Assembly (NCBI GenBank): GCA_035513275.1
Contig: DATKCJ010000269.1
Span: 1 to 39,994 of the forward strand
Source of the DNA: DATKCJ01 sp035513275
GTDB taxonomy: Bacteria > Verrucomicrobiota > Verrucomicrobiia > Opitutales > Opitutaceae
DNA length: 39,994 nt
Direction: 5' to 3'
The position numbers and the translations under genes were made by a program. This document shows positions 31,666-39,791 of this stretch, in pieces. Position 1 is the first letter of the stretch. Each line of letters begins with the position of its first letter. Under the pieces are notes generated by a model. That model made no database searches and was not told the DNA's origin. It worked only from the letters and a program-made list of their open reading frames with translations.

Positions 31666-33600
31666 TCAGCGGCTTGCGGCGTCCGGTTCGAAATCGCGGC
31701 TCGCACCCGGAGCCACCACAGGCAGGACGATGCGTGACGCGTGCGACGCGGACAGGTGAATCGCCTGACGCGCACGCTTTGCCTCCGAGTAAGAGCTGAT
31801 GGCGTCCCATGTGTTTGGATGCACCGGATAGGTCGGGTAGCTGCTGCTCATCACTTGCACACCGAGGCGATGCCCCTTCGCGACGACGAGCGCCGTCGCC
31901 GCGAGTGGAACCTTGACCAGGTAGGTCTTTCCCGGCTCAAGCGGCTGTGGAGACTCATCGCCATCGCGGAAACGCGTCGAGACGATGTTCTCGCGAACCG
32001 GCCACTTGTATCCGTCCGGGTAGATGTCGAGCAACTGCACCACGAAATCCGTGTCGGGTGCGTCGGAGGATATGTGGAGTTCCGCCCAGGCCTCGCCGGT
32101 GATCTCGATCGGCTCGTCGAGCACTTCGGATGTGAACAGGAGCACATCGTCGCGCCCATCGAGAGGCCGCTGGTCGCGCGGACCGTATTGCGACGATGGC
32201 ATGTGGTTTCCGTTCAGCGTCTGGACGGGATTGGCAGGGTCATGCACGTATTCGACCTTGGCGGTGGCCGTGTCAGGCCTTTCGCGGCGTAAAACGCGAT
32301 CGGCGTGGAGATACCACGCCACAGGCTCGCTCGCGACAGGCCATTGGTCGGTGACTTTCCACACATTTCCCGGCGCCGCCGGATCGGTCGCATCTCCCAT
32401 GAGGAAGTAGTAGACAAGTGAGCGGGATGGTTTCGGCTCATTCTCGCGGAGGCGTTCAAACGCGTCGATCTGCGGGAATAGCAAGTCGGCGTCGCCGTAG
32501 TCAGGCGGCATCCGGGCCTCGCTTGAAACGCGCCCGTGTCCTCCGATTCCCATGATCAAGGTCGACTTGCCGTTTGAGCGCATCTTCACCCATTCGTCGA
32601 TCACTCCCTGCGTCGCGAAATCGAACCAGCCCGTCCGGTCGTCGTAGTAAACATCCGGAACCACCTTCGCCGCGACGAGCGCTCCGGTCACCGTGCCGGG
32701 ACTGCGCGCAGGAGGCTGCCATCCTCCGGTTCCGGGCGGTGCGTATTCGCCAGTCCTCCAGTTGACGCTGACGCCGCCTTGTCGCCCGAAGTTGTTGAAG
32801 CGCTGCGAGAGCGTGCCGATCGCCATGACGACGACGTCGAGTTCCGGTGGGTTGACGGAGAGAGCATTCTTCGTTTGCCCCGATGCCTCCGAGTAGCCGG
32901 TCATTCCGATGCGGCCGTTGCTCCACGGTTGCTGTGCGATCCACGCGATCGTGTCTGCGCCGTCGAGCGCGGGCTTGCGGCTGCTTCGGCGTGCGTTGAA
33001 CTCTGCGCGCTCCTCGCGGCTCATTTCCGGGCTGCCAGGCGCGAGCCGACCGAGTTCGTCGGCGTTGATGAAATCGCCCTCGGGCGTGAGGTCTCCGCCG
33101 ACGGTTGCGTAGCCGAGGCGCAGCAGTTCGTTGGCATAGTCGAGCGCACTGTCGATTCGACCCCGTGTCGTGCGGATGAGAACGACCGGCCACGGACCGG
33201 CGCCTCCGGGAAGATAGACCTCGGCGGGAAGCTTCGCGCCATCCCGCATCGGCACATGTTCGGTCCAGTGGCTGACGGCGGCGGGCAGGTATTCGATTTC
33301 TCCGCCTTGCGGCGTGAACCGTCTCACATGCGTGAGATGATACTGGATCGCCTCGGCCTCGGACAGCGCACCATCGCCATCTGAATCTGATGCGGGAAAC
33401 TGGCGGAGCATTTTCTGTCTCCATCCCGCGTTCTGATACGTCTTTTGAGGGGTGATGTCTTTCGTGATTGTCGGACCCGACTTCAATCCCGCGGCGACCA
33501 TGACGTCGTCACGGTCGAAGAAGACTTGTGACTGAAGCGATGGAACGAGAGGCGACAGCAGGACGGCGGCCGCTATGGCAAGGCGAACCATTGGGCTCAT
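31666..33600 (-). CDS. Secreted CocE/NonD-family hydrolase with EF-hand-like loop
   Basis: 644 residues from ATG 33600 with a signal peptide (R-L-A-I-A-A-A-V-L-L-S-P-L). Residues 72-83 read D-S-D-G-D-G-A-L-S-E-A-E, a complete 12-residue EF-hand/dockerin-type calcium loop. The alpha/beta-hydrolase domain (about 105-400) has V-V-L-I-R-T-T-R-G, then the nucleophile elbow G-Y-S-E-A-S-G, in place of the usual G-x-S-Y-x-G of cocaine esterase and X-Pro peptidases. The C-terminal jelly-roll domain (about 420-620; A-W-A-E-L-H-I-S-S-D-A-P-D-T-D-F) is typical of the family. Members include acyl-peptidases, beta-lactam acylases and glutaryl esterases. Substrate unknown. Its stop is 23 bases from the LacI stop; 408 bases separate it from the FAD gene upstream. 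Confidence 0.8.
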   Translation of the reverse strand: MSPMVRLAIAAAVLLSPLVPSLQSQVFFDRDDVMVAAGLKSGPTITKDITPQKTYQNAGWRQKMLRQFPASDSDGDGALSEAEAIQYHLTHVRRFTPQGGEIEYLPAAVSHWTEHVPMRDGAKLPAEVYLPGGAGPWPVVLIRTTRGRIDSALDYANELLRLGYATVGGDLTPEGDFINADELGRLAPGSPEMSREERAEFNARRSSRKPALDGADTIAWIAQQPWSNGRIGMTGYSEASGQTKNALSVNPPELDVVVMAIGTLSQRFNNFGRQGGVSVNWRTGEYAPPGTGGWQPPARSPGTVTGALVAAKVVPDVYYDDRTGWFDFATQGVIDEWVKMRSNGKSTLIMGIGGHGRVSSEARMPPDYGDADLLFPQIDAFERLRENEPKPSRSLVYYFLMGDATDPAAPGNVWKVTDQWPVASEPVAWYLHADRVLRRERPDTATAKVEYVHDPANPVQTLNGNHMPSSQYGPRDQRPLDGRDDVLLFTSEVLDEPIEITGEAWAELHISSDAPDTDFVVQLLDIYPDGYKWPVRENIVSTRFRDGDESPQPLEPGKTYLVKVPLAATALVVAKGHRLGVQVMSSSYPTYPVHPNTWDAISSYSEAKRARQAIHLSASHASRIVLPVVAPGASRDFEPDAASR

Positions 33601-34008
33601 AGTGTTGGCAGGGGTTGTCTCCGCAACGTGAGTTGCGAGGGGGAAGGTTGGAAGTGCACTTGGAAGGCCGTCACACGGATGCGCAATCGCTGCAGGGGTG
33701 ACCCCGGTGAACAGAGTCGTCCTGCGCGAGCCTCGCGAGCAAGCGTTCGCATGCGCTCCCTGGCCGTCTGCTCAACGGGGTGAACACTCGTTCGTTTGCG
33801 CGGCTCCGTCGTGCAATTTCGACTTCAGGCGCCCGGGTGTGAGGCTCTCAGTCGGCGCGAGCATGGGACTGGTGACAGGGGCGTCACCGGCAGTTGGCTC
33901 CGTGAGGGATTCACACCCGGTCCCCCTTCTTTCTCACTCAATGAGTCATGTGCCTGTGCGATTCTCGGGGCATCGCGGCGCGCACGTGGGACGAAATCTT
34001 CAGGCTGC
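33601..34008. other. Intergenic region with short palindromes
   Basis: 408 bases between the CocE-type gene start and the stop of the FAD oxidoreductase gene. No gene is supported; short open frames on the plus strand have no start context or recognisable product. Palindromes seen: AAGTGCACTT (33652-33661, 51 bases upstream of the CocE-type start), GGGGT-G-ACCCC (33695-33705) and GGTGAC-6-GTCACC (33871-33888). It should hold the CocE-type promoter and perhaps the FAD gene terminator. Confidence 0.5.
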
Positions 34009-35607
34009 TCAGGGTTTGGCTGGCTGTTGCCAATCGAGGATCTGGCCGGCGCGTTGGAGTTGCTCGCGCAGGGTCGGGTAATCGACCCGCTGCACGGTCA
34101 CGCCGTTGTCGATAGCGAGAGAGGCGGCTGTGGCCGCCGACTGGCCGAGCATCATGAAGACCGGCTCCATGCGAATGCTGCCATAGGCGATATGGGTGCT
34201 GGAGACGCAGACGCCCACCAGCAGGTTTTCGCATTCCTCCTCGCGTGGAACCAGACTGCGGTAGCTGACCGGATAAGGCGCTGGCACGCCATATTGGGCA
34301 TCACCCTCGGCCCGCACCTTGCCATCGACGACGACGCGGCTCGTGTGATGTGAGTCCATCCCGTAGCTGGCGAGGCAGACGCTGTCTGGTGCGACGCGTC
34401 GCCCCTTGCATTCGTGCTCGGTCATCACGTAGTCGGAGACCATCCGCCTGCCTTCGCGCACGTAGAGTTCGTGAGGCCATCCGTTGGTCTCCACAAATTG
34501 ATCGCGGGGAAGGCCAAACTTCTTGATGTGGGTGCGTATCTTCTCCGGCACCTCCTCGTCGTTGGCCAAAAACCAAACGAGGCCTTGCTGGTAGGTTACA
34601 TGGGCTTGAAAGATTTTCTCCCGCGTGGGGTAGTCCGCCTCGGGCCACTCGTTGCTGCCGCCGATGAAGTCGGTCGAGAACGGGCCGGCGTTGTTGCAGT
34701 CGCCGAGCTGCAGCCTGATGGGCCCGTGGCGATAGGTCCAATCCCACTCAAAGCCGGCGGGCGCCGTGGTCAGGTAACGTTGCAGGAGGGCGTATGTGTC
34801 TCGGTCGTAACCGGCAGGTTTGGGAAACGGGAGCCCGGCTTCGGCCGTGGTGAGCCACATGCGGAAATTGTAAGCTTGGACCCATTTGTCGCCGCTACCA
34901 TCGGGGCGGGGCGGCTCGGGGGAAATTCCAGGCAGCAGTCCACTCTTCGGATCCCCGGGCGTGCGATAGGGGTCTACGGGAAACCTGAACTGATGCGCGG
35001 GCGCCATGTGATAGCCATTGTAGGTCTCGCCGTAGTCCGAATTTGACTCGCGGCCGACGACAAAGGTAACCCCGGCCATGGCGAGGAGATCGCCCTCGTA
35101 GGTCGCATCGATGAACATCCTGGCCTCGATCCGGTTGCCGTTTTCGAACTCGAGGGCGACGATGCGACGACCGCGTTTCTCCACGCGCGCGAGCCGGTGC
35201 TCATAGTAGACCGGAACTTCCGCCTCATCCAGCATCGCGCGGAATGTGCTCTCGGCATCGCCCGAGCGAAAGTTGCTCCACTGGCCCATGCGGTTGAGAA
35301 ACTCGGCCGCGAGACCGCCGATGGATTCCTTCTTTCCCAGGTCGACCGCGGTGAGTCCCGCCGACGTGAGTCCGCCGACGTGCCTTCGGAAGACCGCGAG
35401 CGCGGCGGTCTTGCCCAGCCGGCGAGCCTGGATCGCTGCACCGACCCCGGCGGGTGAGCCGCCGTATACGCACACGTCAACGCTCAGTGTTTGCGGAGAC
35501 TGCGCGGGCGGAAGTTCGTAGAAGTGGCGGAGTCCGGGATTCGGCGAGGAGAGTCCATCCGCGAGGGCGAGGGTCGGGAGCACGAGGAAGAGAACAGGAA
35601 ATCGCAT
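34009..35607 (-). CDS. Secreted FAD-dependent oxidoreductase (FAD_oxidored family)
   Basis: 532 residues from ATG 35607 with a short signal peptide (F-P-V-L-F-L-V-L-P-T-L-A-L-A-D). After about 40 residues comes the dinucleotide-binding segment V-D-V-C-V-Y-G-G-S-P-A-G-V-G-A-A and then R-R-H-V-G-G-L-T-S-A-G-L, the isoalloxazine-contacting stretch of the FAD_oxidored (PF12831) group. Further family marks are I-D-A-T-Y-E-G-D-L near residue 165 and M-L-G-Q-S-A-A-T-A near the end. Members are common in Verrucomicrobiota and Planctomycetes near glycan genes; functions are mostly unproven, some may oxidise sugars. It follows the esterase gene by 42 bases. A folded FAD protein would need Tat export or assembly outside; no twin-Arg is visible. 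Confidence 0.8.
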   Translation of the reverse strand: MRFPVLFLVLPTLALADGLSSPNPGLRHFYELPPAQSPQTLSVDVCVYGGSPAGVGAAIQARRLGKTAALAVFRRHVGGLTSAGLTAVDLGKKESIGGLAAEFLNRMGQWSNFRSGDAESTFRAMLDEAEVPVYYEHRLARVEKRGRRIVALEFENGNRIEARMFIDATYEGDLLAMAGVTFVVGRESNSDYGETYNGYHMAPAHQFRFPVDPYRTPGDPKSGLLPGISPEPPRPDGSGDKWVQAYNFRMWLTTAEAGLPFPKPAGYDRDTYALLQRYLTTAPAGFEWDWTYRHGPIRLQLGDCNNAGPFSTDFIGGSNEWPEADYPTREKIFQAHVTYQQGLVWFLANDEEVPEKIRTHIKKFGLPRDQFVETNGWPHELYVREGRRMVSDYVMTEHECKGRRVAPDSVCLASYGMDSHHTSRVVVDGKVRAEGDAQYGVPAPYPVSYRSLVPREEECENLLVGVCVSSTHIAYGSIRMEPVFMMLGQSAATAASLAIDNGVTVQRVDYPTLREQLQRAGQILDWQQPAKP

Positions 35608-35649
35608 AAAGGTTGTTGTGGGTCAGGTAGGTTTGCAGTTGTTGATCAT

Positions 35650-36546
35650 TCAAGATCCGGAGGGCGGAGCGACGTCCTCCATCAGGAAGCGCACGACCTG
35701 CTCGCCAGTCAGACTGTAATAGAGTCCCAGATTGTGGGGCACATCTTCCAATGTGCGATAAGTGAAAGGATACTTCGCGTCGGTGAGCGCCTTGAGCGTC
35801 GGGCCGTAGCCGGCGAGACCGGGATCTTCGAGCCCGATGATCATCAGGATGCGCACACGGTCTTTACTGCGGTTGAGCGCCTCGGGTTTGAACTCGTCGC
35901 GCAGCGGCTGGTCGACGTTGCGCCCTGTGAACGAGAGTCCCCAGCCTGCGGTGGCGCAAAAGAGTTCCGGATACACGAGCGCGAGCCGCGCGCTTCCGCC
36001 GGAGCCCATCGAGTAGCCGGCGATCATGCGCGAGTCGCGATTCGCGCGTGTGCGGTAGGTTGAGTCGATCAGTGGAATCAGCTCCTTGATGATCATCGTC
36101 TCAACCATGATCTTCGTCTCCGGGTGATCGCGGTATCCGCTTGCGCCGCCGTTCGGGAACACGCAGATGACCGGCGGCACCTCGCCGGACTCGATGAGCT
36201 TCGAGACATAGCCGCAGAAACCCGGGCCGTCGGAGTTCTCATTGCCACCCATTCCGTGGAGAAAATAGAGAACGGGGTAGCGCAGTTCGCCGGTCTCGTA
36301 GCCGGGCGGCAGGTAAACGTTGTATCCCACCTCGCGTTCCATTGCCGCACTTTCGAGCACGTGATGCGTGATGCCGGGACGCGCTTTTCCGTCGGCGTTG
36401 TTCCACACGACTTCGCGGCGAGGACGGGGAGCGGGGGCGGTGGCCTCGTCGGTCGCAACTGGAGCGGGCTGCGCGGAAAGGCCGAAGTTCAACATGAGAA
36501 CAAGCGCGGCGAAGCCGGCTGCATGAGAGGGGAAACGGTGCATCAT
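35650..36546 (-). CDS. Secreted esterase, CE1/esterase D type
   Basis: 298 residues from the first of two tandem ATG codons (36546 and 36543). A signal peptide is seen (A-G-F-A-A-L-V-L-M-L-N-F-G-L-S-A-Q). The alpha/beta-hydrolase domain has V-L-Y-F-L-H-G-M-G-G (oxyanion area), nucleophile elbow G-Y-S-M-G-S-G-G (Ser189) and a C-terminal D-V-P-H-N base His. The N-terminal linker is Pro/Ala-rich. Such proteins are feruloyl, acetylxylan or similar polysaccharide esterases. It is the first gene of a two-gene leftward unit with the FAD oxidoreductase and is divergent from the sulfatase gene across a 274-base region with a perfect 12-base palindrome. Confidence 0.85.
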   Translation of the reverse strand: MMHRFPSHAAGFAALVLMLNFGLSAQPAPVATDEATAPAPRPRREVVWNNADGKARPGITHHVLESAAMEREVGYNVYLPPGYETGELRYPVLYFLHGMGGNENSDGPGFCGYVSKLIESGEVPPVICVFPNGGASGYRDHPETKIMVETMIIKELIPLIDSTYRTRANRDSRMIAGYSMGSGGSARLALVYPELFCATAGWGLSFTGRNVDQPLRDEFKPEALNRSKDRVRILMIIGLEDPGLAGYGPTLKALTDAKYPFTYRTLEDVPHNLGLYYSLTGEQVVRFLMEDVAPPSGS

Positions 36547-36635
36547 CGTTATCGGGGGTCTGGAGTCGCGGGGTGGCGGCCCGTTCGAGGCGGGACAGTT
36601 GGGTCGATGGGATCGGCGAACAAGGTCCGTTCGGT

Positions 36636-36647
36636 TCACCGCGGTGA
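36636..36647. promoter_or_regulatory. Perfect 12-base palindrome TCACCGCGGTGA
   Basis: Located in the divergent region between the esterase gene (start 36546) and the sulfatase gene (start 36821), 89 and 173 bases from the two starts. Flanking CCGTT and AACGG sequences are arranged around it with slightly uneven spacing. It looks like an operator that could control both genes. Confidence 0.45.
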
Positions 36648-36820
36648 CAACGGATCGACCAAAGGAGCGGCGCCAAGGCGATATCATCGGGGTGAACTTG
36701 CGGATGTTCGAAGCGGGGCGACGTCGCTGCGAGACTCGCATCCCCTCAAAAGATGCCCCTGCTTGCCAAAATTGCCGGCGAACTCGCTGTCGCCGAGCGG
36801 CCACACAGAATCGTCCACCC

Positions 36821-38647
36821 ATGAGAACCTCAGTCACGCGGCCCATCCTCGCAATGTGCGCGGCGACGTTTGCCGGCGCGCAAGCCTCGACCGCGCCGGC
36901 AACAGATCGACCCAACATCCTGTGGGTCGTCACCGAGGACAACTCGGCCTATACCGTCGGTGCCTACGGTGATCCACTCGCGCGCACCCCGAACATCGAC
37001 CGGCTCGCGCGCGACGGCATTGTGTTCGAGCTCGCCTATGCGCCGGCGCCGGTTTGCGCGCCGTGCCGATCGAGCATCATCACCGGACGATACGCGTCGG
37101 GTATGGGCACGCAGCACATGCGGAGCCGGCGGCCGCTCCCCGAGGGTGTGAGGTTCTTCCCGGAGTATCTTCGTGAGGCGGGCTACTACACGACCAACAA
37201 CGCGAAGACCGACTACAACACGTCATCGGACTGGTCGGAAGCGTGGGACGAGAACAGTCGCACGGCGCATTGGCGGAACCGTCGCACGGGACAGCCGTTC
37301 TTCGCTGTCTTCAATTTCCACGAGAGCCACGAGAGTTCGCTCCACAAGCGGCAGACGCTCATTACCGATCCCGCTCACGTCCGCGTGCCTGCGTATCTGC
37401 CCGATACGCCGGATGTCCGCGCCGATCTCGCGCAATACTACGACAACGTGTCGCGAGCGGACGAGGCGATCGGTGGCCTGCTCGCGCAGCTCGCCGAGGA
37501 CGGACTCGTCGAGGACACCATCATTGTTTACTACGGCGACCACGGCGGCGCCGTCTCACGCAGCAAACGGTTCCTCTCCGAGAACAGCACGCACGTGCCG
37601 TTCATCGTCAAGATACCCGTGAAATACCGGCACCTTGCGCCCGCTGCCCCCGGCACGCGCTCGGACGAGCTCGTCAACCTTGTCGACCTCGCGCCCACCG
37701 TGCTGAGCCTCGCAGGCATTCCGATCGAGGATCGCTTTCACGGCCGCGCGCTTCTCGGCGCCGCTCGCACGGAGGCGCCTTCGATCACGTTCATGTTTCG
37801 CGACCGGATGGACGAGCGCTACGACCTCTCTCGCGCCGCCACTGATGGACGTTTTCGCTACATCCGAAACTACCACCCCGAGCGGCCGTGGGGACAACAC
37901 CTCCAGTATCTCTGGCGTCAGGCATCGATGGCGGAATGGGAGACCTTGCACCGCGAGGGACGGCTGGACGCCACGCAGCGCCAGTTCTTCGAACCAAAGG
38001 CGCCGGAGGAACTCTACGACCGCCAGGCCGATCCCGACAACGTGCGCAATCTCGCCTCTGATCCCGCACACAAGGAAACGCTCGCGCGCTTCAGGAGCGC
38101 ACTTCGCGACCACCTGCTCGCGATCCGCGACACGGGATTCATTCCTGAGCCCATGATGATCGAACTCGCCGGCGCCGGTTCGCCTGCCGCAGTCGCGGCG
38201 GACGATCGCACATATCCGATCGAGAGGATCCTCGACTTCATCGACTCGCAGCAGATTGGCTCGGGGGCGAATCCGGAGAAGCTCCGCCTGGCATTCGACG
38301 CGCCCGAGCCGGTAGTGAGATACTGGGCCGCGGTGCTTGCGGCGCGCGCGCCCGATTCGCTGGACTCCTCGATGCTACTGAAGGATCCGCACGCCTCGGT
38401 GCGACTCACGGCCGCGGAGGCGATGCTCCGGCACGATAGCGATAGCCACGATGCGTGGGCGGCGATCGAGTCCGCGCTCGGCGAGTCGTCGAGCCGGGAG
38501 ACGCAGCTCTTTGCACTAAACGCGATCGAGCGGTTGGGGCATGCGATTCCTGGCAGCCTGAGTTCTGCGTTGGTGCTGCTCGCTGAAGATCCGAAACCAA
38601 ACGAATACGTCGCAAGTGCCGTCAAGCGCCTGCTCGCTGCGCGGTGA
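36821..38647 (+). CDS. Secreted type I sulfatase with C-terminal HEAT-like region
   Basis: 608 residues from ATG 36821 with a weak signal peptide (P-I-L-A-M-C-A-A-T-F-A-G-A-Q-A). Catalytic signature V-C-A-P-C-R-S-S-I-I-T-G: Cys79 of C-x-P-x-R would be changed to formylglycine. N-terminal metal-site residues are in V-T-E-D-N (E39, D40), and Y-Y-G-D-H-G-G carries the second metal-binding Asp/His. Residues about 510-608 are helical, HEAT-repeat-like (A-R-A-P-D-S-L, V-R-L-T-A-A-E-A-M-L). It should remove sulfate esters from a polysaccharide. No formylglycine-generating enzyme or anSME gene is in the window, so maturation must rely on one elsewhere. 61 bases precede the TtuC-like gene. Confidence 0.87.
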   Translation: MRTSVTRPILAMCAATFAGAQASTAPATDRPNILWVVTEDNSAYTVGAYGDPLARTPNIDRLARDGIVFELAYAPAPVCAPCRSSIITGRYASGMGTQHMRSRRPLPEGVRFFPEYLREAGYYTTNNAKTDYNTSSDWSEAWDENSRTAHWRNRRTGQPFFAVFNFHESHESSLHKRQTLITDPAHVRVPAYLPDTPDVRADLAQYYDNVSRADEAIGGLLAQLAEDGLVEDTIIVYYGDHGGAVSRSKRFLSENSTHVPFIVKIPVKYRHLAPAAPGTRSDELVNLVDLAPTVLSLAGIPIEDRFHGRALLGAARTEAPSITFMFRDRMDERYDLSRAATDGRFRYIRNYHPERPWGQHLQYLWRQASMAEWETLHREGRLDATQRQFFEPKAPEELYDRQADPDNVRNLASDPAHKETLARFRSALRDHLLAIRDTGFIPEPMMIELAGAGSPAAVAADDRTYPIERILDFIDSQQIGSGANPEKLRLAFDAPEPVVRYWAAVLAARAPDSLDSSMLLKDPHASVRLTAAEAMLRHDSDSHDAWAAIESALGESSSRETQLFALNAIERLGHAIPGSLSSALVLLAEDPKPNEYVASAVKRLLAAR

Positions 38648-38708
38648 GCTGCGATCCGGAGACGCGAATGATCCTCAGGCCGCAATCAACCTCTGGAAGT
38701 CCACGGCC

Positions 38709-39761
38709 ATGAAAACGCATCGCACTGCGCTCTATCCGGGCGACGGGATCGGCGTCGACGTCGTCGATGCCGCGGTGGCGGTGCTCGACGTTGCACAAAA
38801 GGCCGACAGTGGATTCCGACTCGACTACGAGCGGTTCGACTGGGGTATCACCCATTTCGAGAAACACGGGAAAGTGATGCCCGACGATTTTCTCGAGACG
38901 CTGAAAAAGTTCGACGCGATCTTCCTCGGCGCCGTCGGCTGGCCGGCGCGGCTGCCCGACCACGTGACGCTTACGCCGCTCATTCGCATGCGCCAGGCGT
39001 TCGACCTTTACGCGTGCGTGCGTCCGGCGCGGACGTTTCCCGGTGTGCGCGGACCGCTGCGCAGCGAGAAGCCGATCGACCTGGTCGTCGTGCGCGAGAA
39101 CTCCGAAGGGGAATACGTGGACAATGGCGGATTCTTCGCGAAGGGCACGCCAAACGAGATCGCACTGCAGACAGCGGTGCACACGCGCCGCGGCGTCGAG
39201 CGCATCCTGCGTTTCTCGTTCGACCTCGCGCGCAAGCGGCGCAGGCGCCTCACGATGATTACCAAGTCCAACGCGCAAAAATATTCCTACGTGCTTTGGG
39301 ACCGCGTGCTCGAGGAGCTGAAGCCGGAATATGCGGACGTGGAGACGGAGAAACTTCACATCGACGCCGCGTCGCTCGAGATGGTGCGGCGGCCCGACTC
39401 GTTTGACGTCATCGCGTCGTCGAATCTGTTCGGCGACATCCTCAGCGATCTCACCGGCGGCGTAACCGGCAGCCTTGGGCTCAATCCGTCAGCCAACCTG
39501 AATCCCGAGCGGACGTTTCCCTCGCTGTTCGAGCCTGTCCACGGGTCCGCGCCGGACATCGCCGGCAAGGGAATCGCGAATCCTGCGGGTGCAATCTTCA
39601 GCGCCGCGATGATGCTGGAGTGGCTCGGGGAGAAGCCCACGGCGGATCGGATCACCGGGGCAGTCGAGCGCGCGCTCGCCGCGGGAAACCTCACGCCCGA
39701 CCTCGGTGGCACGCAGACTACCGCGCAGTTCACGGCCGCCGTCGTCGAGCAACTCGGCTAG
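38709..39761 (+). CDS. Tartrate/D-malate dehydrogenase-like beta-decarboxylating dehydrogenase
   Basis: 350 residues from ATG 38709, standard length. It belongs to the isocitrate/isopropylmalate dehydrogenase family: G-D-G-I-G near the N-terminus, G-A-V-G-W-P-A-R-L-P-D-H-V (about 77-89, the tartrate/D-malate group form, in place of the isopropylmalate S-x-L-L-x-x-R helix), Lys in M-I-T-K-S-N, the metal-binding S-N-L-F-G-D-I-L-S-D, and E-P-V-H-G-S-A-P-D-I. TtuC/DmlA enzymes oxidise tartrate or D-malate with NAD+, using Mn2+ or Mg2+ and K+. Next comes a GntP-type permease 30 bases downstream, so the pair probably takes up and oxidises a hydroxyacid. Exact substrate is not certain. Confidence 0.82.
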   Translation: MKTHRTALYPGDGIGVDVVDAAVAVLDVAQKADSGFRLDYERFDWGITHFEKHGKVMPDDFLETLKKFDAIFLGAVGWPARLPDHVTLTPLIRMRQAFDLYACVRPARTFPGVRGPLRSEKPIDLVVVRENSEGEYVDNGGFFAKGTPNEIALQTAVHTRRGVERILRFSFDLARKRRRRLTMITKSNAQKYSYVLWDRVLEELKPEYADVETEKLHIDAASLEMVRRPDSFDVIASSNLFGDILSDLTGGVTGSLGLNPSANLNPERTFPSLFEPVHGSAPDIAGKGIANPAGAIFSAAMMLEWLGEKPTADRITGAVERALAAGNLTPDLGGTQTTAQFTAAVVEQLG

Positions 39762-39791
39762 CCCACGCGATCGCCGCGGGTCGTTTACCTC

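Noticed and set aside
33698..34353. Overlapping plus-strand open frames in the gap before the FAD gene
   Set aside because: Cys/Arg/Ser-rich sequences without homology or start context; part lies antisense to the FAD gene.
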